DNA of 6,376 nt from an uncultured Thiotrichaceae bacterium. GTDB lineage: Bacteria; Pseudomonadota; Gammaproteobacteria; Thiotrichales; Thiotrichaceae. The stretch is from NCBI GenBank assembly GCA_902727945.1, contig CACVAV010000180.1, forward strand, positions 1 through 6,376, read 5' to 3'. The position numbers were made by a program, and so were the translations under genes. Shown piece after piece: positions 1 through 6,291 of the stretch. The notes beneath the pieces are model-generated. The model was not told where the DNA came from. It did no database searches and worked only from the letters and a program-made list of their open reading frames with translations. The number at the start of each line of letters is the position of its first letter. The stretch's first letter is position 1.

Positions 1-1036
1 CCCGGCGGACAGGACTCAAACGCTGACCACTCAGGCGCAATGCCACATCAAACACCTCATCCCAAAGCCGGGCTTCGTGATTAGCAACATCAGCTCCCAC
101 ACCCTTACTGTGCTGTTCCAGCAACGCCACTTTGCGGTACAATAACGCCCAGTTAGCCCGTTGCATGCGCTTCATCGCCTGCTGGAACATAGCCTGCCGG
201 TTCTTCGGCATGCGCATCATAATGGACTGGTTCGATTGCCCCTGCTGCACATTAAAAACGGCACTATTTAGTTGTCGCAACAGATCCGCCAACGCCCAGA
301 TCAATAAAGGCAATGCCGTACCTTCTTCATGCAACACCTGGACAATGTGACGCAACCGTTCAATATCCTGCATCAATACCGCTTCTGTCAGATCAAACAC
401 CGAGAAACGCGAACTATCTTCCACAGAAGACGCCACCACGTCCACAGTCAGCGGGCCATCACCGTGCAGCAATTTTAATTTATTAATTTCCTGCACCGCA
501 GCCAGCAAATTACCTTCCACACGCTCCGTCAGATAACGCACCGCCTGCTCATCCGGCTTTAATCCGGCACTGCGCATGCGCCTGGCCACCCAGGCCTGAG
601 TTTGTGCCGGTGATAAATCCCAGATTTGAATTTGTACACCAACCTGAGCAATGGCTTTTACCCAGGCCGCATTACGACAGGATTTTTCCAATCGCGGACA
701 ACGGATAAGCAGGATTTTATCAGGCGGCACCCTGTCCAGATAATGTTTTAGCGCCTTGCTACCAGCAGCACCGATCTTACAACTGCTCAGCCGTATATCC
801 AATAGTTTATTGCCGCCAAACAATGACAACGACTCACCCGCTTCCAACAATAAACTCCAGTCAAATTGCTGATCCACGGAAAGAATATCCCGCTCCACAA
901 ATCCCGCTGCCGTGGCTTGCTCACGTATAGCATCTGCCGTCTCCATCACCTGTAACGGCTCATCACCACTCACCAGGTAAACCGGCTTCAATTCATGTTT
1001 CAGATGATCTTTGATTTGTTCTGCACGAACCTGCAT
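1..1036 (-). CDS. holA: DNA polymerase III subunit delta (3' end off window)
   Basis: Delta is the clamp-loader subunit that opens the beta sliding clamp during replication in the cytoplasm. The minus strand reads without a stop from the ATG at 1036-1034 to the window edge, giving 345 residues. The family is about 340-345 long, so only a few residues and the stop should be missing. Visible landmarks are the N-terminal KPVYLVSGDEPL (residues 17-28, the degenerate nucleotide-fold start), SLSLFGG (69-75, matching the hydrophobic clamp-binding plug of E. coli delta), NAAWVKAIA (122-130), RVEGNLLAAVQEINKLKLL (172-190) and SSRFSVFDLTEAVL (208-221). The start is supported by GAGG five bases upstream; an in-frame stop lies further upstream and no better start is present. 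No lptE precedes it, although lptE-holA is the usual order in enterobacteria. Recognition rests on sequence memory of the family and is strong. Confidence 0.95.
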   Translation of the reverse strand, partial: MQVRAEQIKDHLKHELKPVYLVSGDEPLQVMETADAIREQATAAGFVERDILSVDQQFDWSLLLEAGESLSLFGGNKLLDIRLSSCKIGAAGSKALKHYLDRVPPDKILLIRCPRLEKSCRNAAWVKAIAQVGVQIQIWDLSPAQTQAWVARRMRSAGLKPDEQAVRYLTERVEGNLLAAVQEINKLKLLHGDGPLTVDVVASSVEDSSRFSVFDLTEAVLMQDIERLRHIVQVLHEEGTALPLLIWALADLLRQLNSAVFNVQQGQSNQSIMMRMPKNRQAMFQQAMKRMQRANWALLYRKVALLEQHSKGVGADVANHEARLWDEVFDVALRLSGQRLSPVRR

Positions 1037-1041
1037 AGCTG

Positions 1042-1045
1042 CCTC
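1042..1045 (-). promoter_or_regulatory. Ribosome binding site of holA
   Basis: GAGG on the minus strand lies five bases before the ATG at 1036. It decides the start in favour of that ATG over the upstream in-frame TTG and ATT codons, which have no comparable site. Confidence 0.6.
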
Positions 1046-1228
1046 AATCAAACGAATGGAGGTGGCATGGTATCAGCTTTATGCAAAATACCAAGCACCC
1101 AAACTACGCATACAAAAGCCATCTGTCCTGTTATTAATCAACGCCATCACCTAAGCTAATGCGTAGCGCCCGCATTTCCCTGACACTCAATATAAAACCC
1201 CGTAAAGCCCCTCAGACCGGATTAGAAA

Positions 1229-1609
1229 ATGCTCAGTAACCTGCACAGCTTCCATTTTGGTGCCTTGCTACAAAACTCCAGTGCACTGCCCTGGCACGTT
1301 TACCAAAACACGACTAATAAGTTACTGTTAAGTCCTTTAAAGTCAACAACAGCGTCCACAAAATCAACTACCGGCCTGACACAGGCCACTACCAGTATAA
1401 AATCACCGTACTTAAAAAGGCACAAAAGGCGCAACACGTACCTTACGAAACAATTCACAACACCATTGCAGGCGGCAAAACCGGAGAAAACCCACCAGGG
1501 AACCTGCCAGGCTCCCAGCCAATCCACGTCAAAATGGAAGCCCGGTCATGGTGTGATAGAAAAAGTAGACAAAACTACCGGCGAAATCATGCACCTGTCT
1601 GCTGAATAA
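1229..1609 (+). CDS. Doubtful hypothetical protein, Thr/Ser-rich and basic
   Basis: This open frame of 126 codons sits in the divergent spacer between holA and the lipoprotein gene. I do not recognise the protein. Residues 39-59 are dominated by Thr, Ser and Lys, and a basic cluster KRHKRR lies at 63-68. There is no clear signal peptide or membrane segment. The last 20 residues (HGVIEKVDKTTGEI then MHLSAE) are the only part that looks like a folded domain. They recall the first two strands of CusF-like copper-binding or other small beta-barrel proteins, but the frame stops there. The only ribosome-site candidate is a weak GGA about eight bases before the ATG. The composition is unlike that of the neighbouring genes. 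It could be a fast-evolving small protein, the eroded remnant of a gene, or a chance ORF; if it is not a gene, 1037-1720 is non-coding. Confidence 0.35.
   Translation: MLSNLHSFHFGALLQNSSALPWHVYQNTTNKLLLSPLKSTTASTKSTTGLTQATTSIKSPYLKRHKRRNTYLTKQFTTPLQAAKPEKTHQGTCQAPSQSTSKWKPGHGVIEKVDKTTGEIMHLSAE
1373..1387. repeat. Short GC-rich inverted repeat
   Basis: GGCCTG and CAGGCC form a perfect 6-bp stem around a three-base loop (ACA). No T-run follows on either strand, so it does not look like an intrinsic terminator. It lies inside the doubtful ORF at 1229-1609, and the function is unknown. Confidence 0.4.
1498..1516. repeat. Imperfect inverted repeat
   Basis: GGGAACC and GGCTCCC pair over seven positions with one A-C mismatch around a five-base loop. 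There is no adjacent T-run. It is the second small hairpin within the doubtful ORF at 1229-1609. It may be chance or part of an untranslated structure. Confidence 0.3.
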
Positions 1610-1624
1610 GACTACAATTCATTA

Positions 1625-1653
1625 CTGGCATAATCTTAGTGTTATCCTATAAC
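1625..1653 (+). promoter_or_regulatory. Candidate sigma70 promoter for the lipoprotein gene
   Basis: CTGGCA (1625-1630, four of six matches to TTGACA) is followed after exactly 17 bases by TATAAC (1648-1653, five of six matches to TATAAT). Transcription would start near 1660, leaving a leader of about 60 bases before the ATG at 1721. It is the best promoter-like pair I saw in the spacer, but it is a match by eye only. Confidence 0.4.
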
Positions 1654-1661
1654 ATACCCGC

Positions 1662-1679
1662 ACGGTTATTTACGACCGT
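1662..1679. repeat. Inverted repeat in the lipoprotein leader
   Basis: ACGGT (1662-1666) and ACCGT (1675-1679) flank an eight-base loop, just downstream of the candidate -10 element. It could be a weak operator or a leader hairpin. The left arm and loop recur in nearly the same form at 2717-2729, upstream of the next gene. Five-base arms are short and may be chance. Confidence 0.3.
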
Positions 1680-1720
1680 ACCAAGCAGACATACTCAAAA
1701 GATCCGTCACCACACTCTAT

Positions 1721-2710
1721 ATGCGCAATAAATTGCTTTATACATCGGGCCTGAAATCAATGGTCTTCGCTGGCATTGTATTACTTAGTAGCTGCACAGC
1801 GCCGACCGGCCATGACACGGCAGACTCGCCTGCAATACAGACACCGGATAAAAACAAGCAATCTGTGCGGGTAAAACCTGACATCCCGCTGGCCTGTGCT
1901 GCGTCACTACTGCGTCCGGCGAAATTCATCACCCACAGTGAGCGCATTCCGGTCTTTGAACCAACACCTGAATTTGAAAACGTACCTGCCATCGTTGATT
2001 GGGGCATCAAAAGGATTCAGGTTGAACCGGCCCGTTTTACCAATGAAACCGTTCCGGCTCTATACCGCAAAGAGACAGAGAAAGTCTTAGTCATGCGTGA
2101 ACGTCATGAACTGAGGGGCATTCCGGCAGTTTATAAAACAATCGACAGGCCGGTGACTATGATGCCAGCGCATGTCCGCTGGAAAAATAATTGTACCAAC
2201 AGGCAGAACCCGACAGTGTGTTTTGAGAATGTACCCGCCGAAACCCGGATTGTAAAACGGCAAATCATAGACATTCCAAACCGGATCATTCAAAAACACC
2301 TGCCAGCCGAGATCATCGAGATCACCAAAAAGATCCTGGTGAAACCAGGACAGGGAACCGGCCCGATTATTCCGGCACGCTATATCGACGTAAAAGTAGG
2401 TAAAGTTAAACGTGTCTGGACAATAAAATCCACTCATAACACCTATACAAAACCGCGCTACGAGACCATTCAGGTGCAGATTAAATCAAGGGAAGATCAG
2501 ATTAGAAAATTCCCGGTTTTGTGCAGCAATGCATCGCCTGTACACATCAGGGAGATTCAGCAGCGACTAAAGTGGCAAGGTTTCCCCGCAGGCATGACAG
2601 GGAAACTCGACAAGCAGAGCATGAAAGCTTTGACTCGGTTTCAACAGGCTAACGATTTATTTATTGGCGCAGTCAGCCCTGAGACACTTGAAAAGCTAGG
2701 CCTTAGGTAG
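1721..2710 (+). CDS. Repeat-containing lipoprotein with C-terminal peptidoglycan-binding domain
   Basis: This 329-residue protein starts with a lipoprotein signal: Arg/Lys near the N terminus, the hydrophobic stretch MVFAGIVLL (14-22) and the lipobox LSSC, with Cys25 as the lipidation site. The next residue is Thr, not Asp, which by the usual +2 rule points to the outer membrane. Residues 65-239 form an array of 23-residue units that start with a [VIL]PA-type triplet. Residues 272-328 match peptidoglycan-binding domain 1 (PF01471): IREIQQRLKWQGF, then TGKLDKQSMKALTRFQQAN, then SPETLEKLGL. Four cysteines besides Cys25 are present (59, 158, 167, 268). The ATG at 1721 has no good ribosome site, but the alternative Met14 would remove the basic N-region. 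The protein probably spans from outer membrane to cell wall. The exact role is unknown, and no known gene symbol fits. Confidence 0.88.
   Translation: MRNKLLYTSGLKSMVFAGIVLLSSCTAPTGHDTADSPAIQTPDKNKQSVRVKPDIPLACAASLLRPAKFITHSERIPVFEPTPEFENVPAIVDWGIKRIQVEPARFTNETVPALYRKETEKVLVMRERHELRGIPAVYKTIDRPVTMMPAHVRWKNNCTNRQNPTVCFENVPAETRIVKRQIIDIPNRIIQKHLPAEIIEITKKILVKPGQGTGPIIPARYIDVKVGKVKRVWTIKSTHNTYTKPRYETIQVQIKSREDQIRKFPVLCSNASPVHIREIQQRLKWQGFPAGMTGKLDKQSMKALTRFQQANDLFIGAVSPETLEKLGLR
1913..2437 (+). repeat. Array of seven 23-residue protein repeats
   Basis: Within the lipoprotein, units begin at residues 65 (RPA), 88 (VPA), 111 (VPA), 134 (IPA), 171 (VPA), 194 (LPA) and 217 (IPA). Every step is exactly 23 residues except 134 to 171, which is 23 plus a 14-residue insertion containing Cys158 and Cys167. 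The rough consensus is [VIL]PAxY, six variable residues, then VxVxP, with alternating hydrophobic positions that suggest beta strands. A further degenerate unit (KPRYETIQVQI, 244-254) follows. The repeat is visible at protein level only; the DNA units have diverged. Confidence 0.8.
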
Positions 2711-2760
2711 CGAAGTACGGTTATTTTCGTTAGACTTCCAGCCATCTAACAGTCAACAAC

Positions 2761-2764
2761 AGGG
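2761..2764 (+). promoter_or_regulatory. Ribosome binding site of the HerA-like ATPase gene
   Basis: AGGG lies eight bases before the ATG at 2773 and supports that start. No convincing promoter was seen in the 62-bp gap after the lipoprotein stop, so read-through from that gene is plausible. Confidence 0.55.
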
Positions 2765-2772
2765 CATAAAAC

Positions 2773-4257
2773 ATGACGGTAGAGAACGGTATTCTTATTG
2801 GCAAGGGCGGTGACCAACCATTATTTCTTAACCCCCGTTATGCCAACCGGCATGGTCTGATTGCCGGTGCCACCGGAACCGGTAAAACAGTTTCTCTACA
2901 AGTACTGGCTGAGGGCTTCTCACGTATCGGCGTGCCGGTGTTTATGGCTGATATCAAAGGTGACCTGACCGGCATCAGCGCTCAGGGCAAACCTCATCCG
3001 AAGATCGATGAGCGTATTGAAAAAATCGGCATTGAAAATTATCAGGCAGAGGGCTATCCGACCGTCATGTGGGATTTGTCCGGTGAAAAAGGCCATCCCA
3101 TCCGCGCCACTATCTCAGACATGGGGCCATTATTACTGTCGCGACTACTGGAATTGAATGAGGTTCAGGAAGGTATTCTGAACATTGCCTTCAAATTTGC
3201 CGATGATGAAGGCATGTTATTGCTGGATCTGAAAGACCTGCGCTCCATCTTGCGACACATCGGAGAAAACAGACAAGCTTTCCAACATTCTTATGGCAAT
3301 GTCAGCTCAGCCTCCATCGGTGCCATCCAGCGTCGTCTGCTGGTACTTGAGCAGCAAGGTGGCGAACAGTTTTTTGGTGAACCGGCACTGGATTTGTGGG
3401 ATATGATGCGTACCGGAGCGCATGGTTACGGCAACATCAACATTCTCGCTGCTGACAAATTAATGATGACACCGGGTCTTTATGCCACCTTCCTGCTGTG
3501 GCTGATTTCAGAGTTGTTTGAGAATCTGCCGGAAGTCGGCGATCTGGATAAACCACGCATGGTTTTTTTCTTTGATGAAGCGCACCTGTTATTTAATAAT
3601 GCGCCGGACGTGCTGGTCGATAAAGTCGAGCAAGTGGTTAAACTGATACGCTCTAAGGGTGTAGGTATTTATTTTATCACCCAAAACCCGCTGGATATTC
3701 CCGATGCAGTACTGGGACAACTGGGCAACCGTATTCAGCATGCATTACGGGCTTTTACACCACGTGACCAGAAAGCCGTCAGAGCCGCCGCGCAGACATT
3801 CCGCACCAACCCTGATTTAGATACTGAAGCCACCATCACCAATATGGGCGTCGGCGAAGCACTGGTTTCGGTACTGGAAGACAAAGGCATTCCCGGCATC
3901 GTACAACGCACCTTAATCCGTCCACCACAAGCCTTAATCGGGCCTGCAGCACCCGACGCTGTTGCTGATCTGATGCGCACCAGCCCTTTTGCCGGCAAAT
4001 ATGACCGTATGGTTGATCGGGAGTCAGCCTATGAACTACTGGAGGTTAGGGCAAAGAAAGCATTGGAAGCCAGCCTGCAATCCGAACTCAGCCAGGCTAA
4101 TATGAAAGCAGCTAACAAAACCGGTTCCGGACGCAGTAGCGGCAGAAACAGACAGGGTGTTGGTGAAGCCATGGTAAAAAGCATCGCACGCTCAGTAGGC
4201 TCACGTTTGGGTACCCAGATTGTACGTGGCCTGCTTGGCTCACTGTTCCGACGTTAA
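2773..4257 (+). CDS. HerA-like helicase/ATPase, YjgR (DUF853) family
   Basis: This 494-residue cytoplasmic P-loop ATPase belongs to the HerA/FtsK-type fold; its closest known relative is the E. coli YjgR family of about 500 residues, so it appears full length. It shows Walker A GATGTGKT (32-39), the motif VFMADIKGDLTGI (56-68), Walker B VFFFDEAH (264-271) with a Glu after the Asp, and a sensor-like strand GIYFITQNP (298-306). A conserved LGNRIQHALRAFTPRDQKA follows (316-334), with Arg320 a possible arginine finger. The tail has a Ser/Gly/Arg-rich linker (about 449-461) and the segment GEAMVKSIARSVGSRLG (464-480), typical of this family. Family function is poorly defined; DNA translocation is inferred from the fold. 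No NurA-like nuclease or Sir2 partner is adjacent. AGGG eight bases upstream supports the start. Confidence 0.92.
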   Translation: MTVENGILIGKGGDQPLFLNPRYANRHGLIAGATGTGKTVSLQVLAEGFSRIGVPVFMADIKGDLTGISAQGKPHPKIDERIEKIGIENYQAEGYPTVMWDLSGEKGHPIRATISDMGPLLLSRLLELNEVQEGILNIAFKFADDEGMLLLDLKDLRSILRHIGENRQAFQHSYGNVSSASIGAIQRRLLVLEQQGGEQFFGEPALDLWDMMRTGAHGYGNINILAADKLMMTPGLYATFLLWLISELFENLPEVGDLDKPRMVFFFDEAHLLFNNAPDVLVDKVEQVVKLIRSKGVGIYFITQNPLDIPDAVLGQLGNRIQHALRAFTPRDQKAVRAAAQTFRTNPDLDTEATITNMGVGEALVSVLEDKGIPGIVQRTLIRPPQALIGPAAPDAVADLMRTSPFAGKYDRMVDRESAYELLEVRAKKALEASLQSELSQANMKAANKTGSGRSSGRNRQGVGEAMVKSIARSVGSRLGTQIVRGLLGSLFRR

Positions 4258-4263
4258 TACCTT

Positions 4264-4273
4264 AATGATCATT
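4264..4273. repeat. Perfect 10-bp palindrome
   Basis: AATGATCATT lies seven bases after the ATPase stop and abuts the hairpin at 4274-4294. A palindrome without a loop suits a dimeric DNA-binding protein better than an RNA hairpin, but this length occurs by chance in a window of this size. Confidence 0.4.
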
Positions 4274-4294
4274 GGGATAATTCCGAAATTACCC
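4274..4294. repeat. Bulged hairpin downstream of the ATPase gene
   Basis: GGG plus TAATT (4274-4282, with A4277 bulged) pairs with AATTA plus CCC (4287-4294) around the loop CCGA. This gives eight pairs with one bulge. No T-run follows, so it is not a standard intrinsic terminator. It could be a transcript 3'-end structure for the ATPase gene or part of the accB leader. Confidence 0.45.
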
Positions 4295-4417
4295 ACGATG
4301 GAATGACCTTAATTGCTGCATATTCAGCAGAAAAGAGGTAAACTTACGCGATTGTGCAGGCATTTGTTGTGAAAATCGGGTTTATGCAAAAATTCACTAT
4401 TCACCGCAACGAATGTC

Positions 4418-4427
4418 GTAATATTAC
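4418..4427. repeat. Perfect 10-bp palindrome upstream of accB
   Basis: GTAATATTAC reads the same on both strands and lies 32 bases before the accB start. Its place, between a possible promoter and the ribosome site, would suit an operator, but no regulator can be named from the sequence. Confidence 0.4.
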
Positions 4428-4446
4428 AACAAAGTCAATCTGAATC

Positions 4447-4452
4447 AGGAAA
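4447..4452 (+). promoter_or_regulatory. Ribosome binding site of accB
   Basis: AGGAAA lies seven bases before the ATG at 4460. It fixes that start, which also gives the N terminus expected for AccB. Confidence 0.65.
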
Positions 4453-4459
4453 TTTCCAA

Positions 4460-4921
4460 ATGGATGTTAGAAAAATTAAGAAGTTAATTGATTTGTTAAG
4501 TGACAGTGATGTTGCTGAAATTGAAATCAAAGAAGGTGATGATTCGGTAAGAATCAGTCGGATTTCGTCCACACCACCAGCACCTGTTGCTGTAGCGGCA
4601 CCCATGACCGCCGCTGCACCTGTTATTGCAGCCGCTTCACAGTCGCCTGCCACCGCCGACAAACCCGGCGAGGATGCTGTACCCAGCGGGCATGTTGTTG
4701 AAGCACCAATGGTCGGTACTTTCTACCGGGCCTCATCACCCACCACTAAGTCATTTGTCGAAGTGGGCCAGACGGTCAAAGCAGGTGATACCCTCTGCAT
4801 TATCGAAGCGATGAAAATGTTGAATCAGATCCCGGCGGATGCCAGTGGTGTTGTCAAAGCCATCCTGGTTGAGAATGAACAACCCGTGGAATTTGGCCAA
4901 CCCATGATTATCATTGAATAA
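4460..4921 (+). CDS. accB: Acetyl-CoA carboxylase biotin carboxyl carrier protein
   Basis: AccB carries the biotin that AccC carboxylates and that the AccAD transferase uses to turn acetyl-CoA into malonyl-CoA, the first committed step of fatty acid synthesis in the cytoplasm. The protein has 153 residues (E. coli 156). It begins with the usual N-terminal segment MDVRKIKKLIDLL, followed by an Ala/Pro-rich flexible linker (about 38-66). The biotinyl domain runs from about 77 to 153. EAPMVGTFYR (81-90) leads into the bacterial 'thumb' SPTTKSF (93-99). The biotinylation motif EAMKM is at 116-120, so Lys119 is the biotin site for BirA. The end QPVEFGQPMIIIE is standard. accC follows after 23 bases, forming the classic accBC operon. 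No aroQ precedes it, although that is a common neighbour in this class. Confidence 0.98.
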   Translation: MDVRKIKKLIDLLSDSDVAEIEIKEGDDSVRISRISSTPPAPVAVAAPMTAAAPVIAAASQSPATADKPGEDAVPSGHVVEAPMVGTFYRASSPTTKSFVEVGQTVKAGDTLCIIEAMKMLNQIPADASGVVKAILVENEQPVEFGQPMIIIE

Positions 4922-4944
4922 ACTGAATAACCGGTAGACCTTCC

Positions 4945-6291
4945 ATGCTGAAAAAAGTACTCATTGCCAATCGGGGCGAAATCGCCTTACGTATTCTGCG
5001 TGCCTGCCGCGAATTAGGCATTAAAACGGTCGCAGTGCATTCGACAGCTGACCGCGACCTGAAACATGTCCGGCTGGCTGATGAATCTGTCTGTATCGGC
5101 CCTGCCCGCTCTACTGAAAGTTACCTCAATATTCCGGCGCTGATCAGTGCGGCTGAAGTCACTAATGCGGATGCTATTCATCCGGGTTACGGCTTTTTGT
5201 CTGAAAACGCTGATTTTGCCGAACGCGTAGAATCCAGTGGCTTTGTCTTTATTGGCCCGAGAGCTGAAACTATCCGCCTGATGGGTGACAAAATTTCTGC
5301 CAAAGAAGCCATGCACAAAGCAGGCGTACCCTGCGTGCCCGGCTCAGGCGGTGCGACACCTGATGATGAACAGGAATGCCTGGCGCTGGCTGAAGAAATC
5401 GGTTATCCGGTCATCATCAAAGCCACCGGTGGTGGTGGCGGGCGCGGTATGCGTGTAGTCAAAAGTGCGCCTGAACTGATTAGCGCCATTGATATGACCC
5501 GCTCAGAAGCCAAAGCCGCTTTCGGCAATGACGTTGTTTATATGGAAAAGTACCTGGGTACGCCGCGCCACATCGAATTTCAGGTGCTGGCTGATGAGCA
5601 CGGTAATGCCATTCATTTATGCGAACGGGATTGTTCCATGCAACGCCGCCACCAGAAGGTAGTGGAAGAAGCACCGGCTCCGGGACTGACTGACGAAGAA
5701 CGCGCACGTATCGGTGAAGTCGCAGCGGGTGCCTGTCGTCAAATAGGTTACCGGGGTGCCGGAACCTTTGAATTTTTATATGAAAATGGCGGGTTTTATT
5801 TCATCGAAATGAATACACGCCTGCAGGTAGAGCATCCGGTCACCGAATTAATTACCGGTGTTGATCTGGTTAAACAACAACTACTGATTGCGGCTGGTGA
5901 AAAACTGACTATCCGCCAGGAAGACGTTCGCATTCAGGGCCACGCCATCGAATGCCGGATCAATGCCGAAGACCCGAATACCTTCGCGCCGTCTCCGGGT
6001 AAAATCACCCGCTACCATGTGCCGGGCGGTTTGGGCGTGCGGGTTGACTCACACATTTACGCTGGCTACACCGTTCCGCCTTATTACGATTCAATGATTG
6101 GCAAACTGATCGTTCATGGTGAAGACAGAGAAACAGCCATCAATCGTATGAATGGTGCGCTGACTGAAATGGTCATTGAAGGCATCAAAACTAATATCCC
6201 GCTACAGCGACGCATTATGATGGATGCTGTTTTCAGAAAGGGTGGCATGGACATTCATTATCTTGAGAAAAAACTAGGCATTTTATCATGA
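4945..6291 (+). CDS. accC: Acetyl-CoA carboxylase, biotin carboxylase subunit
   Basis: AccC uses ATP and bicarbonate to carboxylate the biotin on AccB. The protein has 448 residues, against 449 in E. coli, and the numbering matches. Visible elements are the N-terminal KVLIANRGEIALRI (4-17), HPGYGFLSEN (79-88), Lys116, the ATP-grasp strand with Lys159, the glycine-rich loop TGGGGGRGM (161-169), His209 (RHIEFQV), Lys238 (RRHQKVVEEAPAP), Glu276 (GTFEFLY), Glu288, Asn290 and Arg292 (FIEMNTRLQVEHPVTE), Glu296 and Arg338 (IECRINAED). No key catalytic residue is missing. The ATG at 4945 has only a weak ribosome site, so translation may depend on accB. The stop overlaps the start of prmA. Confidence 0.98.
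   Translation: MLKKVLIANRGEIALRILRACRELGIKTVAVHSTADRDLKHVRLADESVCIGPARSTESYLNIPALISAAEVTNADAIHPGYGFLSENADFAERVESSGFVFIGPRAETIRLMGDKISAKEAMHKAGVPCVPGSGGATPDDEQECLALAEEIGYPVIIKATGGGGGRGMRVVKSAPELISAIDMTRSEAKAAFGNDVVYMEKYLGTPRHIEFQVLADEHGNAIHLCERDCSMQRRHQKVVEEAPAPGLTDEERARIGEVAAGACRQIGYRGAGTFEFLYENGGFYFIEMNTRLQVEHPVTELITGVDLVKQQLLIAAGEKLTIRQEDVRIQGHAIECRINAEDPNTFAPSPGKITRYHVPGGLGVRVDSHIYAGYTVPPYYDSMIGKLIVHGEDRETAINRMNGALTEMVIEGIKTNIPLQRRIMMDAVFRKGGMDIHYLEKKLGILS

Larger units (their letters stand above)
4258..4459 (+). promoter_or_regulatory. Spacer and probable leader of the accBC operon
   Basis: These 202 bases between the ATPase stop and accB carry no recognised gene and must hold the accB promoter unless the operon is read through. 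I could not find a convincing -35/-10 pair. The region is AT-rich and holds several small symmetric elements: the palindrome AATGATCATT (4264-4273), a bulged hairpin (4274-4294), TGCTG/CAGCA around a six-base loop (4314-4329) and GTAATATTAC (4418-4427). In E. coli accBC has a long leader and AccB represses its own operon; whether this applies here is unknown. Confidence 0.5.

Noticed and set aside
132..350. Plus-strand open frame of 72 codons
   Set aside because: It lies wholly inside holA on the other strand, and holA has clear family motifs through this stretch.
1087..1155. Minus-strand mini-ORF of about 22 codons just upstream of holA
   Set aside because: It is very short, has no recognisable product and does not resemble the end of LptE; most likely chance.
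1300..1527. Minus-strand open frame of 75 codons opposite the doubtful ORF
   Set aside because: Hydrophobic but with no recognisable motif or ribosome site; probably the antisense of a Thr/Lys-rich stretch.
2729..2750. GTTAGA/TCTAAC inverted repeat after the lipoprotein gene, as a terminator
   Set aside because: A 6-bp AT-rich stem with a 10-base loop and no T-run does not make an intrinsic terminator.
1341..2762. 12-bp direct repeat AGTCAACAACAG at 1341-1352 and 2751-2762
   Set aside because: About one match of this length is expected by chance in a window this size, and the flanks do not align.
2773..4257. HerA-like ATPase as part of an antiphage system
   Set aside because: The sequence is of the widespread YjgR type, no nuclease, Sir2 or other defence gene is adjacent, and the neighbours are housekeeping genes.
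5405..5460. G-rich GGT/GGC run within accC
   Set aside because: It encodes the conserved glycine-rich ATP-grasp loop of biotin carboxylase, which explains it fully.
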